This document shows, one piece after another, positions 50,701 to 60,600 of a stretch of 64,000 nt of DNA. The notes below the pieces were generated by a model. The model had not been told where the DNA came from and ran no database searches. It was given only the letters and a program-made list of their open reading frames with translations. Position 1 is the stretch's first letter, and every line of letters begins with the position of its first letter. This DNA is from Atrichornis clamosus (Eukaryota; Chordata; Aves; Passeriformes; Menuridae): contig WBMZ01012100.1 in assembly GCA_013400975.1 (NCBI GenBank), positions 62,001-126,000 of the forward strand. The letters are read 5' to 3'. A program made the translations under genes and the position numbers.

Positions 50701-52501
50701 CTCTCAACGCTGACTGTAACTCTAATGGCATCTTGTTGCAGGGGCTGAGGTCCCCATCACCGTGGTCTTCCACATTAGAAAGATGTAGGAGCAGCAATGT
50801 TGGGACCTTGCTGGAATCGCCTTGGCAGGCCCTTTCCAGCCCCAGTGTCCCTGGAGCTGTAGGCTCTTTTACCCTCTCAACCCTATCCCTAACCCTAAAC
50901 CCTAGCCCGAATGGACCTTTGGCACGTTGGCCATAGGTAAAACAGATTAGAAAGAGTGGAGTGGGCAGTGTTGCCACCCTGCTGTGATGCCCTGTATTTT
51001 AACAAATGGTATTATCAGGTTTGGCTGTCTGTGATGTTCTAATCTAATGGAAATTACTGCATTACAGTATCGCCTACTAGGAGGTATAATAAATCATGGC
51101 TTTAAGTGATTTGAAAAAACAGCTTTTCATCAAAAGACTAGTGGAAATAAGCCAGTATTGTGTCTGTTTAATAGAAAATTGATTAACACTCTTTTTGTCC
51201 TCATTTACAGGACCTTAAAGATCCTTCTTGGAAGCAATGGAGAGAATTCATTGTAAAGTATTTATTTTTGCCATACCAGTTGATAGCTGAATTTGCCTGG
51301 GATTGGTTAGATGTGCACTACTGGACATCAAGATTTATAATTGTGAATGCCATGTTGCTCTCTGTTCTGGAATTATTCTCCTTTTGGAGGCTCTGGACAA
51401 GAAGAGAATTGAAGTAAGTCTTACTGAGCTTGTTGAAGAGAGTGGTACACGGCCTTATAAATAGAAAGTAAGAGTCGTACAATTTCAGTTGCTCACTGAA
51501 ATGACAGTATCTAACTGTAACTCTATGGTTAATAATAACATGTGAATCTGAATTCCCACATATGTTAATATTTGCTCTTGAATACCTTTATTTCTGTGAA
51601 TATTTGAAAGGATTTCTTACAGGTGGTTTTACTTATCAGATGTAGCAAATGCAGAAACAGTAATAAGCTTGTTCTTAGCCACTGGGAGATACTAATCCTT
51701 ACCTTGAGAACTGCCTTTTATGGCAGCTGGTATTAGCTGTCAGCTGGGAACTAAATACATCAGAATTTAGTCATGGTACGCTTACAGTGTATTTATTACA
51801 GGATGAGTCCTCAGATCAAATAAGTTTAGTTACACTGATACCAGTTCTTATAATTTATCAGAATTTCTGTTTGCTGTTAATACCTCAATCCTAACTCAAG
51901 CATATCAATATTACTTCATAGTTGGTGTGATCTTTTATTTCCGGTTTGTAGAAATTGTATGGGAGCAATTCTTGTTTTGGCGAGTGGTGGCTTTCCCTGT
52001 GCCCGCCGCTAGGGGGTAGGACGTGCCCAGAACAGCAGCGGGATCACGGGATAACCGGAGGCAGGGCTGGAATGTGGCACGGGAACCTGCTGGCCTTTGG
52101 GCTCTGAGTGCACTGACCTAGTGCTTCCCCGTTAAATCTGCTATTGCTGGGGTTTAAGGAAGTTGTTTTCTGAAGTACCAAATGGTGTTTTACAGGTACC
52201 CGAGTAAGGGCTAAGTGATTTAAAGCTGCAGCACCTATTAGCTTTTCTTAGAATGGGTAAAAACAAACCAGAAAGTTCCTCTAAGCCTCTCCCTTTCCTT
52301 TTTCACAGGACTGTTCCTCACAGAATGTGGAGACATTTCTGGAAAGTCTCAACCCAGGGACTTTTTGTTGCCATTTTTTGGCCTTTTATTCCTCAGTTTG
52401 TCTGCAATTGTTTGTTTTACTGGGCCTTGTATTTTAACCCAATTATAAACATTGATCTCGTGGTTACAGAGATAAGGCGTCTGGAGACACAAGTGCAGTG
52501 A
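47463..52501 (+). CDS. BFAR: BFAR, bifunctional apoptosis regulator (complete, 7 coding exons, 449 aa)
   Basis: BFAR is an ER-membrane RING E3 ubiquitin ligase that restrains death-receptor and mitochondrial apoptosis and controls turnover of ER proteins. Coding exons are 47463-47728, 48552-48753, 49087-49256, 49858-50002, 50243-50413, 51211-51413 and 52309-52501. All have GT/AG ends and consistent phases, totalling 1,350 bases with a TGA stop. Visible parts are a C3HC4 RING at residues 35-74, a membrane segment at about 139-163, a SAM domain at about 180-250, a central region related to death-effector sequences, and two or more hydrophobic segments at the C-terminus. The length is one residue shorter than the human protein. 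The N-terminal 28 residues are the most divergent part. The ATG has A at -3 and G at +4. Confidence 0.98.
48552..48753 (+). CDS. BFAR: BFAR coding exon, linker and first membrane segment
   Basis: This 202-base exon encodes DVIEKLFSDAIEQRKEDIQQ and ends GGGFFSGVLTALTCVA, the start of the first transmembrane helix. Acceptor TATTAG, donor GTAAGT. Confidence 0.96.
49087..49256 (+). CDS. BFAR: BFAR coding exon, SAM domain first half
   Basis: This 170-base exon encodes VVLLGYHWSSREFEDDLLVH, finishing the membrane helix, and then KWTTEEVILWLEQLGPWASH of the SAM domain. Acceptor TTGTAG, donor GTAAGG. Confidence 0.96.
49670..49735 (+). mobile_element. possible decayed CR1 3' tail
   Basis: TATTCTATGATTCT preceded by a GTAATGATGATCTTTTAA block resembles the extreme 3' end of CR1 in plus orientation. 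It is short and degenerate, so chance resemblance is possible. Located in a BFAR intron. Confidence 0.35.
49858..50002 (+). CDS. BFAR: BFAR coding exon, SAM domain second half
   Basis: This 145-base exon encodes LLLTLTEEDFTKEPYSIENS, followed by AELEWVKTLGVKPPQNLWEY and K. Acceptor TTGTAG, donor GTAAAT. Confidence 0.96.
50243..50413 (+). CDS. BFAR: BFAR coding exon, central domain
   Basis: This 171-base, phase-0 exon encodes AVNPGKSLFLLYALKSSPRL and LYLYLFDYAEAFLPFIHTIC, the region proposed to bind caspase-8-type death effector domains. Acceptor TTTCAG, donor GTAAGT. Confidence 0.96.
50414..51210 (+). other. BFAR: BFAR intron with GC-rich block
   Basis: The segment at about 50740-50960 is much more GC-rich than the intron around it and ends in telomere-like CCCTAA units. 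It has no recognised coding match and may be an inserted repeat. Confidence 0.5.
50881..50908. repeat. degenerate interstitial telomere-like repeat
   Basis: Four head-to-tail units CCCTAT, CCCTAA, CCCTAAA, CCCTAG followed by CCC. Short, imperfect and interstitial, so it is not a chromosome end. Confidence 0.75.
51211..51413 (+). CDS. BFAR: BFAR coding exon, membrane segment
   Basis: This 203-base exon encodes DLKDPSWKQWREFIVKYLFL and a hydrophobic segment IIVNAMLLSVLELFSFW. Acceptor TTTACAG, donor GTAAGT. Confidence 0.96.
51414..52308 (+). other. BFAR: BFAR last intron
   Basis: AT-rich except for a GC-rich segment at about 51978-52100 that contains a CTCF-like motif. No other gene content recognised. 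Confidence 0.6.
52003..52020 (+). promoter_or_regulatory. CTCF-like motif
   Basis: CCGCCGCTAGGGGGTAG matches the CTCF core (CCNCNAGGGGG) on the plus strand but is weaker at the 3' side. It lies in a local GC-rich patch of the last BFAR intron. Confidence 0.4.
52309..52501 (+). CDS. BFAR: BFAR last coding exon
   Basis: This 193-base exon encodes the C-terminal membrane region (GLFVAIFWPFIPQFVCNCLF, then YWALYFNPI) and ends RRLETQVQ before TGA. Acceptor TTCACAG. Confidence 0.96.
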
Positions 52502-53542
52502 TTGGCATTGGAACTTTGGAGCTGTTTAGCTTCTAAAAATGGACACTTCGAATAAGCTTTGCTTTTCTTCTTTATGTGTGTGGCAGAGAAAATGGTGGAT
52601 TATGTTAATTTAAACATACAAAAAAGCTTTGAGGTAAGTTACTCATATAAGCCAGCTAATTCCAAATTGGAAGATGAAGGAAAAAGGAATTTTGTGTTAA
52701 AAAAAATGCACATTCCTGTATAGCCATGTAAAACTCATACAGTCATCTCACCCTACTTTTGATCAGATAAACTTCTCTGTTCTTTCCTGAGCATTCTCTA
52801 TATTTTCAAGCCTGCCTTAAAATCAGTGTCTTCTGCACTGCTACAGTGAGTTCTTTCTTTCTTTTTCTTTTTAAACTTAGCATTTCATACCAGCAATGTG
52901 TTCCTCACCTTAAATTTGCTAAAGGAATGCCCTTCCTGGATAGGCTTGATGTTGAAAGTACTTCAGTTATTTCAGTGTTCTTTACATGTAAAGTTGTGAC
53001 TGCCCTATACACAGTCTCACAGTAAATTTTATTCTAAAATTCTTGCATTTGAAGGCAAAGACTGCTTTGAGTTTTCTTGTGTCTTAGTAACTGTGGTGAT
53101 TGCCATGGGAAATTTTTTATTCAGATCACTTACGTTTCATCAATAGCTCCTTTAATTCTCTCCTCTTGAATTCTGTTGCTAATTCTTAAATTCAAGATTA
53201 TCTCTTAAAAAGGATTATTTTGGAAAAGTGACCTGACACTGTAATTACTTACAGCAATATAATATGTGTATCTATATCTGTGAGCAAATATTGACTGGAA
53301 AGTTATTTCATGTAAACAGGATTGACATTTGTTAATGTATGTTTTTTGACTGAAACAAAAGATTTTTCCAGAGCTTTGTCCCTTTGCATTCTACATTGTT
53401 TTCATTTTTTCACTTGTGTCAGTAATATGAACTTTAAATTTGCCTATAAATATTTTTCAAGATTAAAGATCTCTTTTGAAATCTTCACTGTTCCTAGAGA
53501 GGTGGGTTATTTTGTTTGGGTTTTGATTATTTTTTTTTTAAT

Positions 53543-53548
53543 ATTAAA
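53543..53548 (+). promoter_or_regulatory. BFAR: candidate BFAR poly(A) signal
   Basis: ATTAAA, the commonest variant hexamer, about 1.04 kb after the BFAR stop. A second ATTAAA at 53462-53467 is an alternative. Confidence 0.35.
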
Positions 53549-53680
53549 GTACTTGTTATTAGCTTTGACTTGTGCAAACCTGTTCTCTAGCCCAGCGTTT
53601 TTGAGTAAGTTGAGGCGGGTGAAAGTAGACATAAAACACCCCTGGCTCTGTAACTGTTAAAATTAGCAGTTACGAAAAAG

Positions 53681-53686
53681 TTTATT
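53681..53686 (-). promoter_or_regulatory. PLA2G10: candidate PLA2G10 poly(A) signal
   Basis: TTTATT on the plus strand is AATAAA on the minus strand, about 860 bases downstream of the PLA2G10 stop. It is the clearest canonical hexamer I noticed there. Confidence 0.45.
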
Positions 53687-54544
53687 ATTCAACAATTCAT
53701 GGTACTGATTTCTCTTCCCGAGAGGTTAAAAAAGTCTTTGAAGTGACCCTAGCTAAAACCATCTTTTCATCCTGATGAGGTATATATACACTTCTGAACT
53801 TCATAAACTCTTGCTGTCCAAGATCAAACACTTGTGGGAAAGGCAGTTGGTCCCAACAATTTCTGCATTTCTTCATGTTTCTGTTTTGGTAATGGTTTGC
53901 ATCTAAATCTGGCTCTAAAGTTTTAAGGGTAGAACTTCTCCCAGTGCTTATAGGAAATTCAGGGTGTACATAGATAGTAAGGAACTTGAGCCGTATCAAA
54001 TAAGCAGCTGTTTAGAAAACTGTACTTAAAAAGTAAATGCTAGAGAGAAAGAATTATATTAGGCCTTCTTTAATGCCAGTAGGTTTACTTAAGGTGAATG
54101 AGATGCAACAGTTATATTAGGCTTTATAATAAGTGTTTAATGTAGATGAGAGTGCTCTTTGTGCTGAGATTGTCACTTCTGCACTTTTTCCAGTCAGTTC
54201 AAAGTCAACAAACATTAAGATAAATGTTAGTGGAAAAGTTTGATTTTTATCTTATGGCTAGTGGAGGGGGGATAAAAAGTTCACAGTGAATGATATTCTG
54301 AGTCTGAATATAAACAAAATGAATATTGTCAGTTACTCCTTAAGCTGATAAACTCAGATTTCTATGTAGTCAATAAAAATGCATTGGAGAACGTAAATAA
54401 GAGGAAAAATGTTTACTTTGGCCATTCTGGGTTGGAGAGGCTGAGGTGGCATGAGGAGTATCAAGAAAAAGGAAAATCATTTGTTGTCATTACTGTGACA
54501 AAAAAAAAGTAATTTTAGGTTTAAATACATACAGAGTCACATAT

Positions 54545-54690
54545 CTAATACCTACACAAAGGTTGAATCTCACCACACATAAAGTCTGGCCACAAAAGGT
54601 ATTTTCTATGATAGGGAGCTTTAGAAAAACATTTGGCAGCTTCACGATCACATTCACATGCCATTTTTTGGCATTTGTCTTCTAGTGAGT
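54545..54690 (-). CDS. PLA2G10: PLA2G10 exon 4 (last)
   Basis: This 146-base exon encodes SLEDKCQKMACECDREAAKC and ends WPDFMCGEIQPLCRY before TAG. The CECDREAAKC block carries the second catalytic-network Asp and conserved cysteines. Acceptor TTTCAG. Confidence 0.96.
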
Positions 54691-57600
54691 CTGAAAGAAA
54701 ACACATTAAGTTTGATGTTAGTCTGAAGTAATTAAAAATAACAAATGGAATACCAAGAATTGCTCCCTCATGTATTTGCCATATAAATGCCTCTTATGTT
54801 TCAAGTGCTGTAGGAATGGTGCTGAGCTTTGGTAAGCCTGAGAATATTCCTGTGTTCTTTAGCCATGGCTCCATGCCAGGACATCTCAGCAACAGAGAAT
54901 GTAGAGGCATGGTGTGGTTTAGCAACAACTGATCTGTAGATCAATGAGTGATCACTGATCTTGGTAGGTGAAAATACAGTAGACAGATAAAGACTGAAAC
55001 ACTCTTCTTCAAGTTTTTTAATAAAGGAACTCTGGTAACAGACTCTTTAGAAAGTGATATGTGACCTTTCCTGCCTGCCCTCTTGCTGTAGTGAAACTTG
55101 ACTTTGGGAAGGTAGTTTCCATTCACGTGCCCTTTAATCTACTAAAGGAGATAGCATTAAAAATAATACATGGGATATGCACATGGGATGCAAAGATGTT
55201 CCATGTCCAGTTTAAATTACCCACCTTTTTCTATTAAAGCATTCAGTAAGAAGTTAGGTAAAGTGTGTTTAAGTGTAATAAAATTAATGTCTTATCATAT
55301 TTGTTTTATAATTGTAGTGTTGTAACTTAACAGATTTCTTGGCATGAGCATTTCTTCTTGGCATGAACATTTTCTTCTACAGCAATGTATTCTGGTTTTA
55401 GTATGCCAACCCAGAAATGTGTTTTTTCCTTCTGTAACTGTCTGTAAACTGAAGAATCCTTGATTACATTTTATCTGAGTGTTTACCATTTTAAAAGCTT
55501 AGCCAAATCTCTGCTTGAGATTTGTCCAGGAGCAGAACAAGTGTTCAGTTTTGTGAATGAACTCAAATTCTGCCATGAAATGGAAGTGTTCTTAATGTAT
55601 ATATGTTTATGCTGCACCTAGCTACCCTAAGAGCTACTCAATAGCATAAGTAGCATGAACATGACAGGATAAAAAGTCAAAACTTGTTAACTGAGAACTA
55701 TTTCTTCTATTCTTCCCTGGTATCACTCCAGACTGTATCTACTCTGTGGTATGCCCAGGACTTTGTTTCCTGACAACATGCCTGCTCTCCTGGCCAGTAT
55801 TTTAAAATGTTGTCAGCTTCTGGACTGGAACAGGAGCAGAATCTTTACAGCCAAATAAGGGTGGGCTATAATGTGATGAACAGTGTGAGATAGAAAACGC
55901 TTTGTACATCTGGGGCAGGGTAAGAAAGGCACAAGTAGAGATTCTGAATGAGGTTGACACCTGGGCAAAATAAAGGTTGAATGTGAAGGAGGAAAGGAAG
56001 TAATGTCTAAACTTTCATTTGTTTTCAGATCAGGCAAACTCTACATTGAGTTATGAAATGAGAGGTTTTTGTGTTCTCTGTGAATGGCCAACTGTATTGC
56101 CTTTAAACTATGCTAGTCAGAAACTCAGACTTGTCTTAAACAAGTTTATGTAAGGGTTTTTGCATTTCTGTAGTGCAAATAATCAATCCTCAAGCTGACT
56201 TGCGTTCTAAGTAGAAGCATAAAATTAATACAAAGTAACTGACCTAGCACCTGATTTTAAAAACAAAACAAGCAAACAAAAACCCAGACACAGACAAAAA
56301 ACCAAACCAAAAACGTGACAACAACAACAAGAGAAACAGCCCTGCAAATGTTGGGGGCTTGTGAGAAGTTACAGTTTCAGAGTCTTTGAGGTATATTGGA
56401 AAACAATTGCTAAAACTTTGGGAGTTGTGAACAAATAAAAGAAATGCGGCTTTTTCCTGTCAACCATTTTTTGGGGGTTTTTTTCTTTGCGATCTCTTTG
56501 TTTCCCTTACCACAGCATGGCAAGTGTATTTTGGAACAATCAAACAATTTATCAGAATGTGGTCAGCTATCTGTACAGCAGCTTCTACACTCACATTATG
56601 TAAATATTTTCAAATTAATATTTGTTAATTTAACTTCCAGAAATAAACATACACATCAAATACTTTATTACCCCACTGTTTGAAATTGTAATCTGTAATT
56701 ATGAATTCATTCATAAATTGCAGCTACTAGCAGTGACCATGCAACTGATCAGGGGTAAATACGCCAAAAACGTGTCCATTATAAACTTACAAATGGTGTG
56801 AAATATTTTCTGCTAAGTAGGGAAAGAATCCTTTTTAAACTGTTAGCATTTTCTTGTCTCCTGTTTGTATTTACTCTCCACCTGGAGACCTGCAGGGAGT
56901 AGCATAACATGGGTTCCTCAACAAATGTAAATTCTGAGTAAGAGGAGGAGGTTTTTGGTTGTGTTTTCTGAAGCGGTAATAGACACTTCCAGATCACAGT
57001 TTTGTTTGCCTATGTATATCAGTAGGGGAGAATTAAGAAGAAGAAACTGCATTCAGTTGATTTGGCATAGTTGTGCTTTCTGGAGGCACAGTGTATCCCG
57101 GCAAAAAAAAAAAGTCATAAAAGGAAGGATGGTAAACTAAGAGGTTTTTAGTTAATTAAGAAAATGCCTTCCTAATTTGATAATCAGTTGAAGTAAGAAA
57201 CAATCTCAAAACAAACAACCCACCCCAAAACCCAACCAAAAACCTCTAAGTGCTCACTCACCACACACAGCAGCATTGTCTTCGCATTCCCAGTGGTAAC
57301 TTTCAGTCTTTGGCTGACAACCCGCCTGTTCTGCCCTGCCGTAGCAGCAGTCGTGGTTAAAGCAGCACCTGAGAGGAACAGAAATGCTGATTTATGGTCA
57401 CACAATCTGGATGGGGTTTATCAGTGTGTTACCACAGCTGTGAAATAATAAAACAGTCAACACAGGTGACTGTACAAACAGTTCCTGAGCAGGAATCAAA
57501 CCAGAGCAATTGTTGAAATCACCTGGAAAAAATTACTACTTTTTCATGTCATCAGTGATGAGAAAAATGTCTGATATACATTGATCTAGTAAAATCTTCA

Positions 57601-60600
57601 AAGCATTCTCAGTTTTATGTAAGTATGCCCTTCTTCTAACCCCTTCCACGAAAAGAACTCTTAGCTCAGTATCATGAGAAAATCTGGAAAATTGCTCAAA
57701 ATTAGTATTTCAAAATTTTTCTTGGCACAAAGAGTTTATAGACTTTCTGTGACATTGTGAGACTGAACAGTACAGGTAAGCATTAATGACATTTTAATCC
57801 TTAAAAAGAGGCTGGTGTAGTGTCTCTGGTGTAGTCATTGCAAGCCCAGAATAGCAAGTAGGAGAAGTAACAAGGACCTGAAATTAGGCAGCTTGTACAT
57901 TTTTGCTGCAAACTAATTACACCCTTTCTTTTTTACTTGGTGGAAGAACAGGGTGTATCCATAAGCCATTCATTCATTCATTTTCCTCCTGGTAGCCTAA
58001 AACCATCATATTACAGTAGCCACATGGTGTTTAGGTGGTGTTTAGCTTGCCTGAGGAATTTGTGTCTGCAGTAGGAAAAGTTAATGCTGTGAGCTCTCAC
58101 TTTGCAATTACTATTTTTTCCTATGCTTATTAAGTAATTACTTTGTAATCCCACACGAATGGCTGTGTAAAGTTCCTGTGGTACATAACAGTTGGACAAC
58201 ACATGCCCATGAAGTAGCTCAGTAACTCCATTTCATGCATAGAAATTAAAAAAACTCCAAACCACAAAAAAATCCACCCCAGAACAAAACCCAGAAAACC
58301 TTTTCCTTGTCAGCTAATGTTCAATTATAAATTAAATTGATGATAGTCAATATGCTGAGATTTAATACTCAATACAAAGGTTTGTTTTTAGAATTATTTT
58401 TCAACAGGTTGAATTTTGCATCATTTTTTATGTATTCTTTTGAATACTAATAAAATGGAAGATAGTAGTAAAATTAAAAGATTATTTAATTTTTACTTTT
58501 ATAGATAGCTTGAATGTTTGAGCTTTAAAGCTTCTCCAACAAAACTAGTTATTTAGCTCTTTGCCAAACAGCAACAGCAAAGGAACTCAGTTGTGCTGTG
58601 AATCCTGTATTAATACAATGAGAGTTTGAATTAAAGGCAAGCAGAACTTGTGTAGATCTACAGAAACACAATTTGAATGCTGCAGTTTCTTAGCAATGAG
58701 GTGTGTTTAAACTCAGTTCTCTCTCTCATGTTAAATAGGACTAATTTATATTTTAGTCCTTCTTGTCTGTCATTCAGCACTTAATCACTCAGATAAACAG
58801 TTACTCTCACCAGTCTACTCTGTCCTTGGGCCATCCTCTTCCTCCCAGGCCACAGTAGCATCCATAGCGTAGGTAGGCAAAAGGAGACCGGCCCGTGGTA
58901 CATCGAATGGCTCCGGCTAACTCCAGGATTCCTCTTCGATTTCTAAAGTGGGCTTCCCCAAAAGTGCCTTTATACACTGTGGAGGAAAAACTATTTTTAT
59001 TGAGTCAAACATGCAAATAGAAAATAGTTGGGATTGGTTTGGTTTATTAAAGCATTGATAATAAATGACAGTACTTGAAAATGATACAGTTTTATTTTTG
59101 ACACTTCAGGGTCACGCTGCTTGACCCAGTCCCTTTTGCCCGAGTCCGTAGTGAGCAGAATACTGAACACAGAACAGCTGCAGTGGTAGTGGTTTCCTCC
59201 CATGGAGGCAGTGTATAATGGCAGACTTCAGTAATTTCAAGGCCTCAAACTGGTGAGGGCCAGCATGTGTTCTGTGGCCCAGGCCCACTCATCTGCTAAG
59301 ATTAGCTGCCCAAGGGTTCCAGAGTTTTCTCCTCAACATAACGTGCAATTTTGCCCGTGTTATTTTGTAGATGTAATGCTTTACATTGGAACAAATAGGT
59401 CCTTTATGATAGGGTTCTGGTTTTCCTCACTTTTAGACCAAGCAGCCAAATAACTGGTGGGGATGGTGTGGTGGATGTAGAGCAGGGAAATGGGTGGGTA
59501 CTTGGAGTCATTTCCAGAGAAATTAGAAAGATGGGGTTGGGTTATTTTCCTGTTTTATTTTGTTAGGGGTTGTTATTGTTTAAGGGATTCTCACTATTAT
59601 TTCTCCAGAACAAAACTCTATTTAGGAACCCTATTTTAATTATCCCACATCAGTTCTAAAGGAAGAGGTCCTGAGCAGCAGAACAGTGTCATCCAGAGAC
59701 ACTGGATGACATTTTCAAAAGCTTCATGTTGTCCTGCAGGTTGAACTAATGCATTGAAGACCCTTCATAATAATGGGCAGCCTCTCCTTGCAGTGCAGGT
59801 TCCAAGATATAGAAAATTTAAGAAGTTGAATGAATACAAAACAAATTAGTGGAAGGTTTCTGATTAGAGTTTCATGCTACTTAAACTAATTACTTATTTT
59901 GGTTTGAGGAGAACAGTTTATAAACCTAAACTCCCAGTACTGGATACAGATTGCAAAAGACATTAAGATCTAATAACTGATAATACCTGTGAGGGAGACA
60001 GACAGCAGAAAAAAATATTTAGACTTTGTTGTTGAAGGCTTTGACACTTATTTTCCTACAAAATAACTATATGATTACACAGTTTTTATGCAATCTGCAT
60101 AATCACATAATTTATTGTAATAGCCTACTAGAGTAATATTTTGTAATAAATTATAATAGATTATATGATTAACTATAATCAGTTAATGGAAAATCTGCCA
60201 GAAAAATGACTGTTCCCAGCACAGTTGAGTAACCTGAAATGCGTGGGATGCTGGTGACCTCCAGCACTTGTAATTTCATGAAACAATGGAATTTAAACAC
60301 CTCATGAAATCACCTCATTAAGAAATTCAATTGGTTTGTGTGTGAGAATGATTTAAAAATAAAACCACTTTAGGAAGAATCCTGAGGCAGCATTTAGTAC
60401 TTTTCTGACTGGTGACCACTCCCAGATCTTGTCCCTCCTGCTTTTTGGGCATGTGATCTAGGGAGAGAAGAGGTGTTGAAACAAGAGTGCTTAAACTTGC
60501 ACATGCAAGTTTGGCCATTGATTAAAAGCAATCACATCCTGAGGAATTAAGAAAAGCTTCCTTACTATGTAGTCGATTGCAGTTTCAATTAAAAACTGCT

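Larger units (their letters stand above)
52502..54544. other. BFAR and PLA2G10 3' UTRs / convergent intergenic region
   Basis: Stop-to-stop distance between the convergent genes. Candidate poly(A) signals are ATTAAA at 53462-53467 and 53543-53548 for BFAR (plus), and AATAAA on the minus strand at 53681-53686 for PLA2G10. Assignment of the signals is inferred, and the UTR ends cannot be set from sequence alone. Confidence 0.5.
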
